64,000 bases of DNA from Streptomyces sp. NRRL F-6131 (GTDB taxonomy: Bacteria > Actinomycetota > Actinomycetes > Streptomycetales > Streptomycetaceae). The position numbers and the translations under genes are program-made. The notes under the pieces were generated by a model. It made no database searches and had not been told where the DNA came from. It worked only from the letters and a program-made list of their open reading frames with translations. Below, one piece after another: positions 1 through 6,924 of the stretch. The DNA is taken from NCBI GenBank assembly GCA_000719695.1, contig JOHN01000007.1, positions 106,882 through 170,881 on the forward strand. Reading direction: 5' to 3'. Every line of letters begins with the position of its first letter. The first letter of the stretch is position 1.

Positions 1-564
1 GCCGTCGGCATCCAGGCCTCGGCCGCCGCCCGGGTGCTGCGCACCGACCCGGAGTTCGCGGCGGAGGCGCTGGCCGCCATCGAGGAGACCGCGCGGGGCG
101 CCGTCGCCGAACTGGACGCGGTGCTGGGCCTGCTCCGCGAGGAGGACGGCACCGAGAACGGCCCCGCCGGCCCGACCCTCGCCGGGCTGGACGACCTGCT
201 GCGGCAACTCGCCCGGACCGGACTGACGGTGGACGCCGCACTGGCGCCCGGACTGGACCGGCTGCCGGCCGCGTTCTCCCGCGAGGCGTACCGGATCGTC
301 CAGGAGGGCCTCACCAATGTGCTGCGGCACGCCGGGCCGACGCCCGCGCGGCTGCGGGTCGCTCCGGCCGGGGGACGGCTGGAGATCGAACTGACCAACC
401 CGCTCGGCCGGCTCCGACCCAGCCGCCCCGGCGGCGGGCGCGGGCTGCGCGGGATCGGCGAACGCGTGGCGGTGCTGCGCGGCGGCTGCGAGGCCGGGCC
501 GGCGGACGACGGAACGACGTGGCGGCTGGCCGTCTGGCTGCCGGTGGGAGGAGAGCAACGGTGA
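1..564 (+). CDS. Two-component sensor histidine kinase, C-terminal part
   Basis: Reading frame is open from base 1, so the gene begins outside the window. The 187 visible residues are the second helix of a HisKA_3 dimerisation domain ([14 protein letters not shown]) and an HATPase_c domain with an N-box ([12 protein letters not shown]) and a G-box ([11 protein letters not shown]). The phospho-accepting His of this NarL/DesK-type family should lie just upstream of base 1. The stop overlaps the next gene by 4 bases (GTGA), so kinase and regulator are translationally coupled. The sensory input domain is not visible, so the signal is unknown. Confidence 0.9.
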   Translation, partial: AVGIQASAAARVLRTDPEFAAEALAAIEETARGAVAELDAVLGLLREEDGTENGPAGPTLAGLDDLLRQLARTGLTVDAALAPGLDRLPAAFSREAYRIVQEGLTNVLRHAGPTPARLRVAPAGGRLEIELTNPLGRLRPSRPGGGRGLRGIGERVAVLRGGCEAGPADDGTTWRLAVWLPVGGEQR

Positions 565-1340
565 TCGGACCAGGGGCCGCGGACGCGGCAGGGGTGACCG
601 GGTCGGAAGTGCGGGCGCCGGAGGGCGGTGGCCCGGTCCGGGTGGTGATCGCCGACGACGAGCGGCTGGTGCGGACGGGCCTGCGGGTGGTCATCGACGC
701 CGAACCGGACCTCTCCGTGGTCGGCGAGGCCGCCGACGGCGCCGAGGTGGTGCCGCTGGTGCGCGAACTGCGGCCCGACGTCGTGCTGATGGACGTCCGG
801 ATGCCGGGGATCGACGGCATCCGGGCCACCGAGCAGCTGATGGCCGGGATGGCCGAGCCGCCCCGGATCCTGGTGGTCACCACCTTCGAGTACGACGACC
901 ACGTGTACGACGCGCTGCGGGCCGGGGCCGCCGGGTTCCTGCTGAAGCGGGCGCGGGCGGAGGAGATGGTGCAGGCCGTGCGGCTGATCGCGCGCGGCGA
1001 CTCCCTGCTCTTCCCGGCAGCCGTCCGTGAGCTGGCCCTGCGGTACGGGGCGACGTCCGCGCGGGACTCCCGGACGGGCGCCGGCCGGGGCCAGGAGCGG
1101 GAGAGGGGTCAGGAGCGGGTCCGGGACCGCACGCCGATCGGACGGCTGACCGAGCGTGAGGGCCAGGTGCTGCGGCTGATGGCGGCGGGGCTCAGCAACG
1201 GCGAGATCGCCGCGAAGCTCGTGCTCAGCCAGGAGACGATCAAGACGCACGTGGGCAGCGTGCTCGCCAAGCTGGGTGCGCGGGACCGCACCCAGGCGGT
1301 CATCGCGGCGTACGAGTCGGGGTTCGTCCTCCCGGGCTGA
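561..1340 (+). CDS. NarL/LuxR-family response regulator
   Basis: Partner of the upstream kinase. I start it at GTG 561, in the 4-base overlap, with GGAGGAGA 7-14 bases upstream, giving 259 residues. The receiver domain has the acidic pair (IADDE, about 32-33), the phospho-accepting Asp in [10 protein letters not shown] (about 78) and the conserved Lys (LLKRA). A Gly/Arg/Glu-rich linker follows, then a LuxR HTH ([22 protein letters not shown], ending near [15 protein letters not shown]). It has about 25 extra residues before the receiver; an internal start cannot be excluded. The stop codon is in a hairpin loop. Confidence 0.93.
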   Translation: MIGPGAADAAGVTGSEVRAPEGGGPVRVVIADDERLVRTGLRVVIDAEPDLSVVGEAADGAEVVPLVRELRPDVVLMDVRMPGIDGIRATEQLMAGMAEPPRILVVTTFEYDDHVYDALRAGAAGFLLKRARAEEMVQAVRLIARGDSLLFPAAVRELALRYGATSARDSRTGAGRGQERERGQERVRDRTPIGRLTEREGQVLRLMAAGLSNGEIAAKLVLSQETIKTHVGSVLAKLGARDRTQAVIAAYESGFVLPG

Positions 1341-1350
1341 GCCCGGGAGG
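1328..1350 (+). terminator. Perfect hairpin enclosing the stop codon
   Basis: CCTCCCGGGC and GCCCGGGAGG form a perfect 10-bp stem. The 3-base loop is exactly the TGA stop of the response regulator. There is no U-tract, as usual in actinomycetes. It probably ends the kinase-regulator transcript. Confidence 0.7.
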
Positions 1351-1385
1351 GGCTCAGGAGGGGGCGCCGGGAGGAGGCGCCGGAA

Positions 1386-1425
1386 GGGGGCACTGGCAGG
1401 GGGCACTGGCAGGGGGGCGCTGGCA
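1386..1425. repeat. 13-bp tandem repeat, 3 copies
   Basis: GGGGGCACTGGCA occurs twice exactly (1386-1398, 1399-1411) and once as a 14-base variant (1412-1425). It lies in the 264-bp gap between the regulator and the Pr6Pr gene. No coding signal is seen across it. Confidence 0.8.
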
Positions 1426-1565
1426 GGGGGACGCCGGGAGCGGCGGCCGACCAGGTGTCGGCACGGCGTCGGAGGGGCATCGACCGGGGGTCCGGCGGGT
1501 GGACGGAACGTTTCTTCCGTGCGCGGCTGATCCACAGGTAGAGTGCGATCTTCCCCTTCGACGTC

Positions 1566-1582
1566 CGATACCTCCCGTATCG
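1566..1582. promoter_or_regulatory. Inverted repeat upstream of the Pr6Pr gene
   Basis: CGATAC-CTCCC-GTATCG is a perfect 6-5-6 inverted repeat 22 bases before the Pr6Pr start, in locally AT-richer DNA. Its size and place fit an operator; the binding protein is unknown. Confidence 0.4.
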
Positions 1583-1604
1583 CCTGAAAAGAACTGGTGG
1601 CCGC

Positions 1605-2267
1605 ATGTCAGTCCGGACCAGCCCGGCGCTCTGGTGGCGCGCCGGCATCGTGCTCTCGGCGGGCCTCGGCCTGAGCCTCCAGACCTCGCCGCTGGTGTAC
1701 TTCACCATCCAGAGCAACGTGATCGTGCTGGGCTACTTCGCCGGCGCCGTCTACTGGATGCTCAAGCGCGGCACCACGGACGCCCCCGCGCCCCGGCTGC
1801 GCGGCGCCGCCACCCTGTACATCCTGATCACCGGGCTGGTCTCGCACATCCTGCTGCAGCACGGCGCCAACCCGCTGCCCGGACTGTTCGACGGGCCGGA
1901 CAAGCTCCAGCACTGGTCGTCGTTCTTCGTGCACTACGTCACCCCGGTACTGGTGATCGTCGACTGGCTGGTGCTCCGGCCGCGCAACGCCGCCGCCTGG
2001 CGGGACATCCCGCTCTGGCTGACCTTCCCGCTGGGCTACGCGGCGCTGGTGCTGGTCCGCAACGCGCTGTTCTCCAACTACCCGCTGCCGTACCCGTACT
2101 TCTTCTTCGACCCGACCACCGAGGGGTACGGCTACGTCTGGGGTCAGATCGCCCTGCTGACCGTCGAGTTCGCCGTCCTGGGCGCCGTCGTGGTCGGTCT
2201 GGACCGCCTGGGCACCCTGGTCCGCGCCCGGCTCACCCGCAGTGCCGAGGCCCCCGCCGAGGCCTGA
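1605..2267 (+). CDS. Pr6Pr family membrane protein
   Basis: A 220-residue protein with about six hydrophobic segments and little else. The pattern YFTIQSNVIVLGYFAG near the N-terminus, LYILITGLVSHILL in the middle and a WLTFPLGYAALVLVRN helix followed by a YPYFFFDP turn matches what I know of the Pr6Pr family. The molecular function of the family is not settled. ATG 1605 has only a weak GGTGG ribosome site. The gene stands alone on its strand and ends in a hairpin. Confidence 0.75.
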   Translation: MSVRTSPALWWRAGIVLSAGLGLSLQTSPLVYFTIQSNVIVLGYFAGAVYWMLKRGTTDAPAPRLRGAATLYILITGLVSHILLQHGANPLPGLFDGPDKLQHWSSFFVHYVTPVLVIVDWLVLRPRNAAAWRDIPLWLTFPLGYAALVLVRNALFSNYPLPYPYFFFDPTTEGYGYVWGQIALLTVEFAVLGAVVVGLDRLGTLVRARLTRSAEAPAEA

Positions 2268-2283
2268 GGCCCACGCCTCGGGC
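2262..2283. terminator. Hairpin between convergent genes
   Basis: GCCTGAGGC and GCCTCGGGC pair over 9 bp (one G-T) with a CCAC loop, overlapping the Pr6Pr stop. It sits where that gene meets the opposite-strand toxin stub and could serve both directions. Confidence 0.55.
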
Positions 2284-2289
2284 CCCCGG

Positions 2290-2389
2290 GGCCCGGGGCT
2301 CCCCAGTCGTCGCGCACGCCGAGGTCCTCGGGCGAGGCCGGCTCCTGGACGTCGAGCAGCCGGCGCAGATCGACGTGCAGCAGCAGCAT
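2290..2389 (-). pseudogene. Fic/Doc-type toxin stub, N-terminus only
   Basis: From ATG 2389, after a GGGGGAAGGG ribosome site, the translation is MLLLHVDLRRLLDVQE and then PEDLGVRDDWGA. This resembles the start of actinomycete Doc-like toxins (typically hxDLxWLLxxQE, then VxDYGAL). The Fic catalytic motif HxFxDGN/KR that should come about 50 residues later is absent. After about 33 residues the frame becomes Gly/Pro/Arg-rich and runs into the convergent Pr6Pr gene. I read it as the surviving head of a deleted toxin gene. The alternative is chance similarity in a short stretch. Confidence 0.5.
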
Positions 2390-2453
2390 CGCGGCACCCT
2401 TCCCCCGGGACACCCGGACCCGCCGGGTCGGCGGCCTCGCCCCGGTGCACCGC

Positions 2454-2666
2454 TCAGGCGGCCGGCGCGTCCTCCGGGAACGCCCGGTCGAACTCCTCGC
2501 GGTGCGCGTTCCAGAACGCCACCGCGTGCGAGACGAACACCCTGCGCTGCTGCTCCCGCACACTCAGATCGTGCACGTACGCCTTGACACTCTTGCCGTC
2601 GGCGGCAGCCGCCTCGCGGATGGCGGCGAGTTCGTGCTCCGTGTACTCGATGGTGAGTGCTGGCAT
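2454..2666 (-). CDS. Antitoxin-like protein (70 aa) of a Doc-type pair
   Basis: The 70-residue product starts MPALTIEYTEHELAAIREAA, has KSVKAYVHDLSVREQQRR in the middle and ends in an acidic tail (EEFDRAFPEDAPAA). The short beta strand plus two helices resembles ribbon-helix-helix antitoxins paired with Doc-like toxins in Streptomyces. ATG 2666 is the first start that keeps this fold; upstream residues in frame are low-complexity. The toxin that should follow survives only as a stub 65 bases downstream, so this is an orphan antitoxin. Family assignment is from sequence pattern only. Confidence 0.6.
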   Translation of the reverse strand: MPALTIEYTEHELAAIREAAAADGKSVKAYVHDLSVREQQRRVFVSHAVAFWNAHREEFDRAFPEDAPAA

Positions 2667-2861
2667 GGCGCCGATGGTACTGGAGCGCACCGGAGTTGGA
2701 CACCGCGTCGACGACAACCCCGAGTCCGCCCCCGGGTCCCTCCGCCGGAGGTCGGAACCGCGCCCCGTCCGGTCTCCGCCGGTGGTCCGACACGAGTCCC
2801 GCCCCGCAGGTTGGCGCCTCCGGGGGCGGGGATCCGTACCGTCGGTCCACGGGCGGCCCCG

Positions 2862-3266
2862 GCCGACCCGACCCGCTTCACCGCGCCGCAACCCGGCCTC
2901 GTCCGCCCGGCCACCGGCACGACCCGCTTCACCGGACCGGTCCCCTGCTCACCGCCGGCTCGACGGTGAGCGCGGGCGAGACCTTCACCCGGGCGATGGC
3001 GGAGCGCCGGCCGGCACCGGTCCGGATCGGCGAGAACACCCAGGGCGTCTTCTCCGACATCCTGTTCGAGCCCTTCTCCGCCGATCTCCTGGCGCTGCTG
3101 CCGAACGAGAAAGTTCCTCACCCGCGACGGCAGCACCTTCGACGGCCCGGGCATCCCGCCGGACGTCCGCACCCCGGTCTTCACCGCCGAGGAGCCGGCC
3201 GCCCGACAGGACTCCGCCCTGACCGAGGCCCGCCGGATCCTGGGCGCCGGCACCGGTCACCCCTGA
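2862..3266 (+). pseudogene. S41 (C-terminal processing type) peptidase relic
   Basis: Three reading-frame pieces join into the C-terminal third of an S41 peptidase. Frame one gives TTRFTGPVP (to about 2945). Frame two gives LLTAGSTVSAGETFTRAM and RIGENTQGVFSD, up to LPNE at 3109. Frame three gives KFLTRDGSTFDGPGIPP and DVRTPVF, to TGA 3264-3266. SAGETF carries the catalytic Ser of the family. The second shift is an extra A in the AAA run at 3110-3112; the first is about one base lost near 2940-2946. The N-terminal two thirds are missing. Sequencing error could explain one shift but not the truncation. Confidence 0.75.
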
Positions 3267-3280
3267 CCGCCGCCTCGGTG

Positions 3281-3320
3281 CCCCGACCGTGGAGGCGCCC
3301 CGACCACGCAGGCGCCCCGG
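3281..3320. repeat. 17-bp tandem repeat, 2.4 copies
   Basis: CCCCGACCGTGGAGGCG (3281-3297) is followed by CCCCGACCACGCAGGCG and CCCCGG. It fills the gap between the S41 relic and the convergent ABC-F gene. Confidence 0.65.
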
Positions 3321-4928
3321 TCACATCGGCTCCACCGCCTTCAGCTCGCCGTCCAGCTCCAGCCAGCGGGTGATCCCGAGGCCGCGCAGGAACGGGAGGT
3401 CGTGGCTGGCCACGATCAGCGCGCCCCGGTAGGCGGCGAGCGCCTGGGTGAGCTGGCGGACGCTCGCCAGGTCGAGGTTGTTGGTCGGCTCGTCGAGCAG
3501 CAGCAGCTGCGGAGGCGGGTCGGCCAGCAGCAGCGCGGCCAGGGCGGCCCGGAACCGCTCGCCGCCGGAGAGCGTGCCGGCCGGCTGGTCGGCCCGCCCG
3601 CCGCGGAACAGGAACCGGGCCAGCCTGGCCCGGATCGCGTTGTCCCCGGCGTTCGGCGCGAACAGCTTGACGTTGCCCGCGACGGTCAGCTCGTCGTCGA
3701 GCAGGTCCAGCCGCTGCGGGAGGTGACGCAGTGACACCGGGGCGGTGATCACCCCGGAGAGCGGGGCGAGTTCCCCGGCGACGGTGCGCAGCAGGGTGGT
3801 CTTGCCCGCGCCGTTGCGGCCGACCAGGGCGATCCGCTCGGGCCCGCGCAGGTCGAGCTCGGCGGTGACGCCGTGGGGCAGCCGCACCTGCTCCAGGGTG
3901 AGCACGGTGCGCCCGGCCGGAACGGCGGTGCGGGGCAGGTCGATCCGGATCTCGGCGTCGTCCCGGACGGCCTCCTCGGCGGCGGTCAGCTTTCGCTTGG
4001 CCTCCTCCAGTCGCTCGGTGTGCATCCCCTGGAGGCGTCCGGCCGTCTCCTGGCCCTGGCGTTTGAGCTTGCCGGCGAAGATGTGCGGATCGTTGCGGGT
4101 GACCGAGCGCTTCCTGCCGTAGCTGGCGCTGCGCTCCAGCCTGCTCCGGGCGTCGACCAGGTCCCGCTTCTGGCGCTGGACATCGGCCTCGGCGTGGCGC
4201 AGCAGCCGCTCGGCGGTCTCCTGCTGGGCGGCGACGGTGCGCTCGTACTCCGCGAAGTTCCCCCCGTACCAGGTGACCTGGCCGTCCCGCAGTTCGGCGA
4301 TCTGGTCGACGTGCTGGAGCAGCTCGCGGTCGTGGCTGACGATCACCATCACCCCGCCCCACCCGGCCACCGTCTCGTAGAGCCGCTCACGGGCGGCCCG
4401 GTCGAGGTTGTTGGTCGGCTCGTCGAGCAGCAGGACGTCGGGGCGGCGCATCAGCAGGGCGGCCAGCCGCAGCAGAACGGCCTCCCCGCCGGAGAGTTCG
4501 CCGGTGGTGCGGTCGAGACCGAGCCGCTGCAGGCCGAGCCGGTCGAGCAGGGCGCGGGCCCGCTCCTCGACGTCCCAGTCGTCGCCGACCGCGTCGAAGT
4601 GCCGCTGGTCGGTGGAGCCGGTCTCGATGGCGTGCAGGGCCTCGCGGGCGGTCCGGACGCCGAGCGCCTCGTCGACCCGCAGGCCGGTGTCCAGGGTGAG
4701 CCCCTGCGGCAGGTAGCCGATGTCGCCGGCCACCTTGACGGCGCCCCCGGTGGGGGTGAGTTCGCCCGCGAGCAGGCGCAGCAGGGTGGACTTGCCCGCG
4801 CCGTTGAGCCCGATCAGCCCGGTGCGGCCGGGGCCGACGGCGAGGTGGAAGCCGTCGAGGACGGGCCGGCCGTCGGGCCAGTCGAAGGAGAGGTCGGTGC
4901 AGAGGAGCGAGGTGGTGGGTTGTGCCAT
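3321..4928 (-). CDS. ABC-F family ATPase (ribosome-associated, possible antibiotic resistance)
   Basis: 535 residues, two ABC cassettes and no membrane segment. Cassette 1 has Walker A GLNGAGKST, signature LSGGE and Walker B VLLLDEPTNNLD. Cassette 2 has GRNGAGKTT, LSGGE and LLLLDEPTNNLD. A charged linker of about 90 residues (AERLLRHAEADVQRQKRD onward) joins them, as expected for the P-site tRNA interaction motif. ABC-F proteins act on the ribosome in translation control or protect it from drugs. A leader of about 300 nt with hairpins lies upstream, which is typical of drug-inducible ABC-F genes and favours the resistance reading. The drug class cannot be told from sequence. Confidence 0.88.
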   Translation of the reverse strand: MAQPTTSLLCTDLSFDWPDGRPVLDGFHLAVGPGRTGLIGLNGAGKSTLLRLLAGELTPTGGAVKVAGDIGYLPQGLTLDTGLRVDEALGVRTAREALHAIETGSTDQRHFDAVGDDWDVEERARALLDRLGLQRLGLDRTTGELSGGEAVLLRLAALLMRRPDVLLLDEPTNNLDRAARERLYETVAGWGGVMVIVSHDRELLQHVDQIAELRDGQVTWYGGNFAEYERTVAAQQETAERLLRHAEADVQRQKRDLVDARSRLERSASYGRKRSVTRNDPHIFAGKLKRQGQETAGRLQGMHTERLEEAKRKLTAAEEAVRDDAEIRIDLPRTAVPAGRTVLTLEQVRLPHGVTAELDLRGPERIALVGRNGAGKTTLLRTVAGELAPLSGVITAPVSLRHLPQRLDLLDDELTVAGNVKLFAPNAGDNAIRARLARFLFRGGRADQPAGTLSGGERFRAALAALLLADPPPQLLLLDEPTNNLDLASVRQLTQALAAYRGALIVASHDLPFLRGLGITRWLELDGELKAVEPM

Positions 4929-5229
4929 GGAGGCCTCCCGAGGGTCTGCCGGACGCGGCCGGTCACCGGACGTGGTCGTGGGACGACACGGCGAGACACC
5001 GCGAGTGCGGGCGGGACCGGGACGGGAGGGCCGGGACGGGGCTCGGGTCGTCAGAGCGACGGGGGACGCCGGGCCGGCTCACCACTGAGGTCGGGCACTC
5101 GCACACTCACGGACCGCGCGGGCAGCGACGAGGCTGCGGCAGAGCAGCGACGGGGCTGCGGCGCGGCGGGGGCGGTGTCTCGGGACCTCAGTAGAGCAAC
5201 GGCCTTCTCCTGTTCGGGCGGGGTGGCGA
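4929..5229 (-). promoter_or_regulatory. Long structured leader of the ABC-F gene
   Basis: About 300 nt between the predicted start of transcription and the ABC-F ATG. It holds a 19-bp near-perfect direct repeat (5122-5140 and 5144-5162, one mismatch), each copy folding as GCAGC/GCTGC. It also has two distant 9-base arms, ACTGAGGTC (5084-5092) and GACCTCAGT (5184-5192), that can pair. On the minus strand AGGAG (5211-5207) precedes TTG CTC TAC TGA (5199-5188), a possible 3-codon uORF whose stop lies within the second arm. This fits attenuation by a stalled ribosome; it is a model, not shown. Confidence 0.5.
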
Positions 5230-5234
5230 GGATC

Positions 5235-5263
5235 ACGCTACGGAGCGCCCCGGTGGCGTGCAA
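5235..5263 (-). promoter_or_regulatory. Probable promoter of the ABC-F leader
   Basis: On the minus strand TTGCAC (5263-5258) and TAGCGT (5240-5235) are 17 bases apart, a good fit to the vegetative sigma (HrdB) pattern. Transcription would start near 5229. Confidence 0.55.
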
Positions 5264-5458
5264 CCGGTTTTTTCGGTGCCGATCGCGTGCCGATCCGGTG
5301 ACAGCCCGGCCCCGGAACGGCCGCCGGGACGGGAGTCGTCCGCCCCGCATGGCAGACTCCTCCCCTGCCACTCCCGTCACACCCGCGGCCCGTCCGCCGC
5401 ACGGCCCGTGGCGGGCACTCACATCCGTGGCGTGCATTCACAGGGGGAACAGAACATC

Positions 5459-6715
5459 ATGTCATCGACATCCCGGGCGACGCGTGCCGTGCTGGGCGCC
5501 TCCGTCGTCGCGCTGACCATGGTCGTCGCGACCGCGTGCGGCCCGGAGAACAGCGACCCGGCCGCCGCCCCGACCGGTGCGACGACCGCCACCGCCACCG
5601 CGGGCTCCACGGACAAGCCGGGCGGTCTGCCGCCGATCAAGCTGCCGACGGCCGACGAGCTGAAGAAGTGGAGCTTCGACGACTGGGACAAGTGGGCCCA
5701 GCAGAACGTCATCACCCCGGCGGTGAAGGGCTTCTGGGACCTGCAGAAGATCCTGAAGGCCAAGCCCTACAAGCCTGGCCCGGGCGGTCAGCCCACCGCG
5801 CAGCCGACGGCGGCGGCCCCGACCGCGCAACCGACGGGCGCCGCGCCCGCGCAGCCCACCGCCCAGCCGACGGCGGCCCAGCCGGGCGGCGGCAGCGGCG
5901 GCACCGGTGGCGGCCAGAACGACCCGCAGCCGAAGCTGGTCGAGATGAAGCCCGTCCCGCACCCGTTCGCCAAGCCGGCCCACGTGAACGGCAAGCTGTT
6001 CTTCCAGGACGGCAAGCAGGACTACGTCTGCTCCGGCACCGTCGTCTCCGACCCCGCCAACCCCGGCAGGAGCAACCTGGTCTGGACGGCCAGCCACTGC
6101 CTGCACGGCGGCAAGGGCGGCAAGTACCACACCAACATCACCTTCGCCCCGGCCTTCAACAGCAGCGGCGCGGTCAGCGGCGGCAAGCAGGGCTCGCTCA
6201 CCGACGCCGAGCCGTACGGCGAGTGGGGCGCGGTCGCGGGCATGATCTCGCCGCAGTGGGCGGGCGAGGCCGACCCGGAGAACGGCGGCCCGTGGAGCCA
6301 GTACGACTTCGGCATCCTCAAGGTCGCCAACCCGGACGGCAGCGGCAAGTCGCTGGAGGAGGTCGTCGGCGGCTCCGTCCCGGTCTGGTTCAACGCCCCG
6401 CGTGACCAGATCGCCTCGATCAGCACCTACGGCTACCCGGCCGGCAAGCCGTTCGACGGCATGGAGCTGGAGCACTGCGAGGCCGGCAAGCCGGCCCGCC
6501 GCTCGATGGACCCGGCCCGCCCGACCATGCTGATGACCGGCTGCAACGGCACCGGCGGCGACAGCGGCGGCGGCTGGTTCACCACCAAGGACGGCAAGCA
6601 GGTCCTGGTGTCGGACACCTCCATCGGCGGGTTCGACAACACCTGGGAGGCCGGCCCGTACCTGGACGACGTGGCCCAGCACGCGCTGGAGTACTTCTCC
6701 AAGAAGAGCAAGTGA
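5459..6715 (+). CDS. Secreted trypsin-like serine protease, probable lipoprotein
   Basis: ATG 5459 follows a GGGGGA site. The N-terminus has a basic start, a hydrophobic stretch and VVATAC, a plausible though atypical lipobox. A charged region (to about 110) and a low-complexity Pro/Thr/Gln/Ala linker (QPTAQPTA type) follow. The C-terminal domain has the S1 triad: His in TASHCLH, Asp in QYDFGILK and Ser in GTGGDSGGGW. Four Cys near these motifs could form two disulfides. It is 418 residues, longer than a bare protease because of the linker. The likely role is extracellular or cell-surface proteolysis; the substrate is unknown. Its own terminator follows. Confidence 0.85.
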   Translation: MSSTSRATRAVLGASVVALTMVVATACGPENSDPAAAPTGATTATATAGSTDKPGGLPPIKLPTADELKKWSFDDWDKWAQQNVITPAVKGFWDLQKILKAKPYKPGPGGQPTAQPTAAAPTAQPTGAAPAQPTAQPTAAQPGGGSGGTGGGQNDPQPKLVEMKPVPHPFAKPAHVNGKLFFQDGKQDYVCSGTVVSDPANPGRSNLVWTASHCLHGGKGGKYHTNITFAPAFNSSGAVSGGKQGSLTDAEPYGEWGAVAGMISPQWAGEADPENGGPWSQYDFGILKVANPDGSGKSLEEVVGGSVPVWFNAPRDQIASISTYGYPAGKPFDGMELEHCEAGKPARRSMDPARPTMLMTGCNGTGGDSGGGWFTTKDGKQVLVSDTSIGGFDNTWEAGPYLDDVAQHALEYFSKKSK

Positions 6716-6765
6716 CGCCGGTCACCGGCCGGGTGACCCCGGTCACCCGCTGAACCCTGACGTCC

Positions 6766-6808
6766 CCGCCGGGGGCGGTGGCACCCCGCGTGCCGCCGCC
6801 CCCGGCGG
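6766..6808 (+). terminator. Hairpin terminator after the protease gene
   Basis: Arms 6766-6784 and 6790-6808 pair over 19 bp with one G-T and a CCCGC loop. It lies 50 bases after the protease stop. Confidence 0.8.
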
Positions 6809-6908
6809 CGTCTCCGGCGCGGCCCGTACGGCGTCTCCGGGCGGCGGATCCCCCCGCTCCCGCCGGACCGCTCCCCGGCCCGCTCCCCGCCCTGCTCCCC
6901 GGCCCGCC

Positions 6909-6914
6909 TAGAAT
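6909..6914 (+). promoter_or_regulatory. -10 element of a near-leaderless promoter
   Basis: TAGAAT ends 10 bases before ATG 6925 with no ribosome site between them, so transcription would start only a few bases before, or at, the start codon. Confidence 0.5.
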
Positions 6915-6924
6915 CGACCGCATC

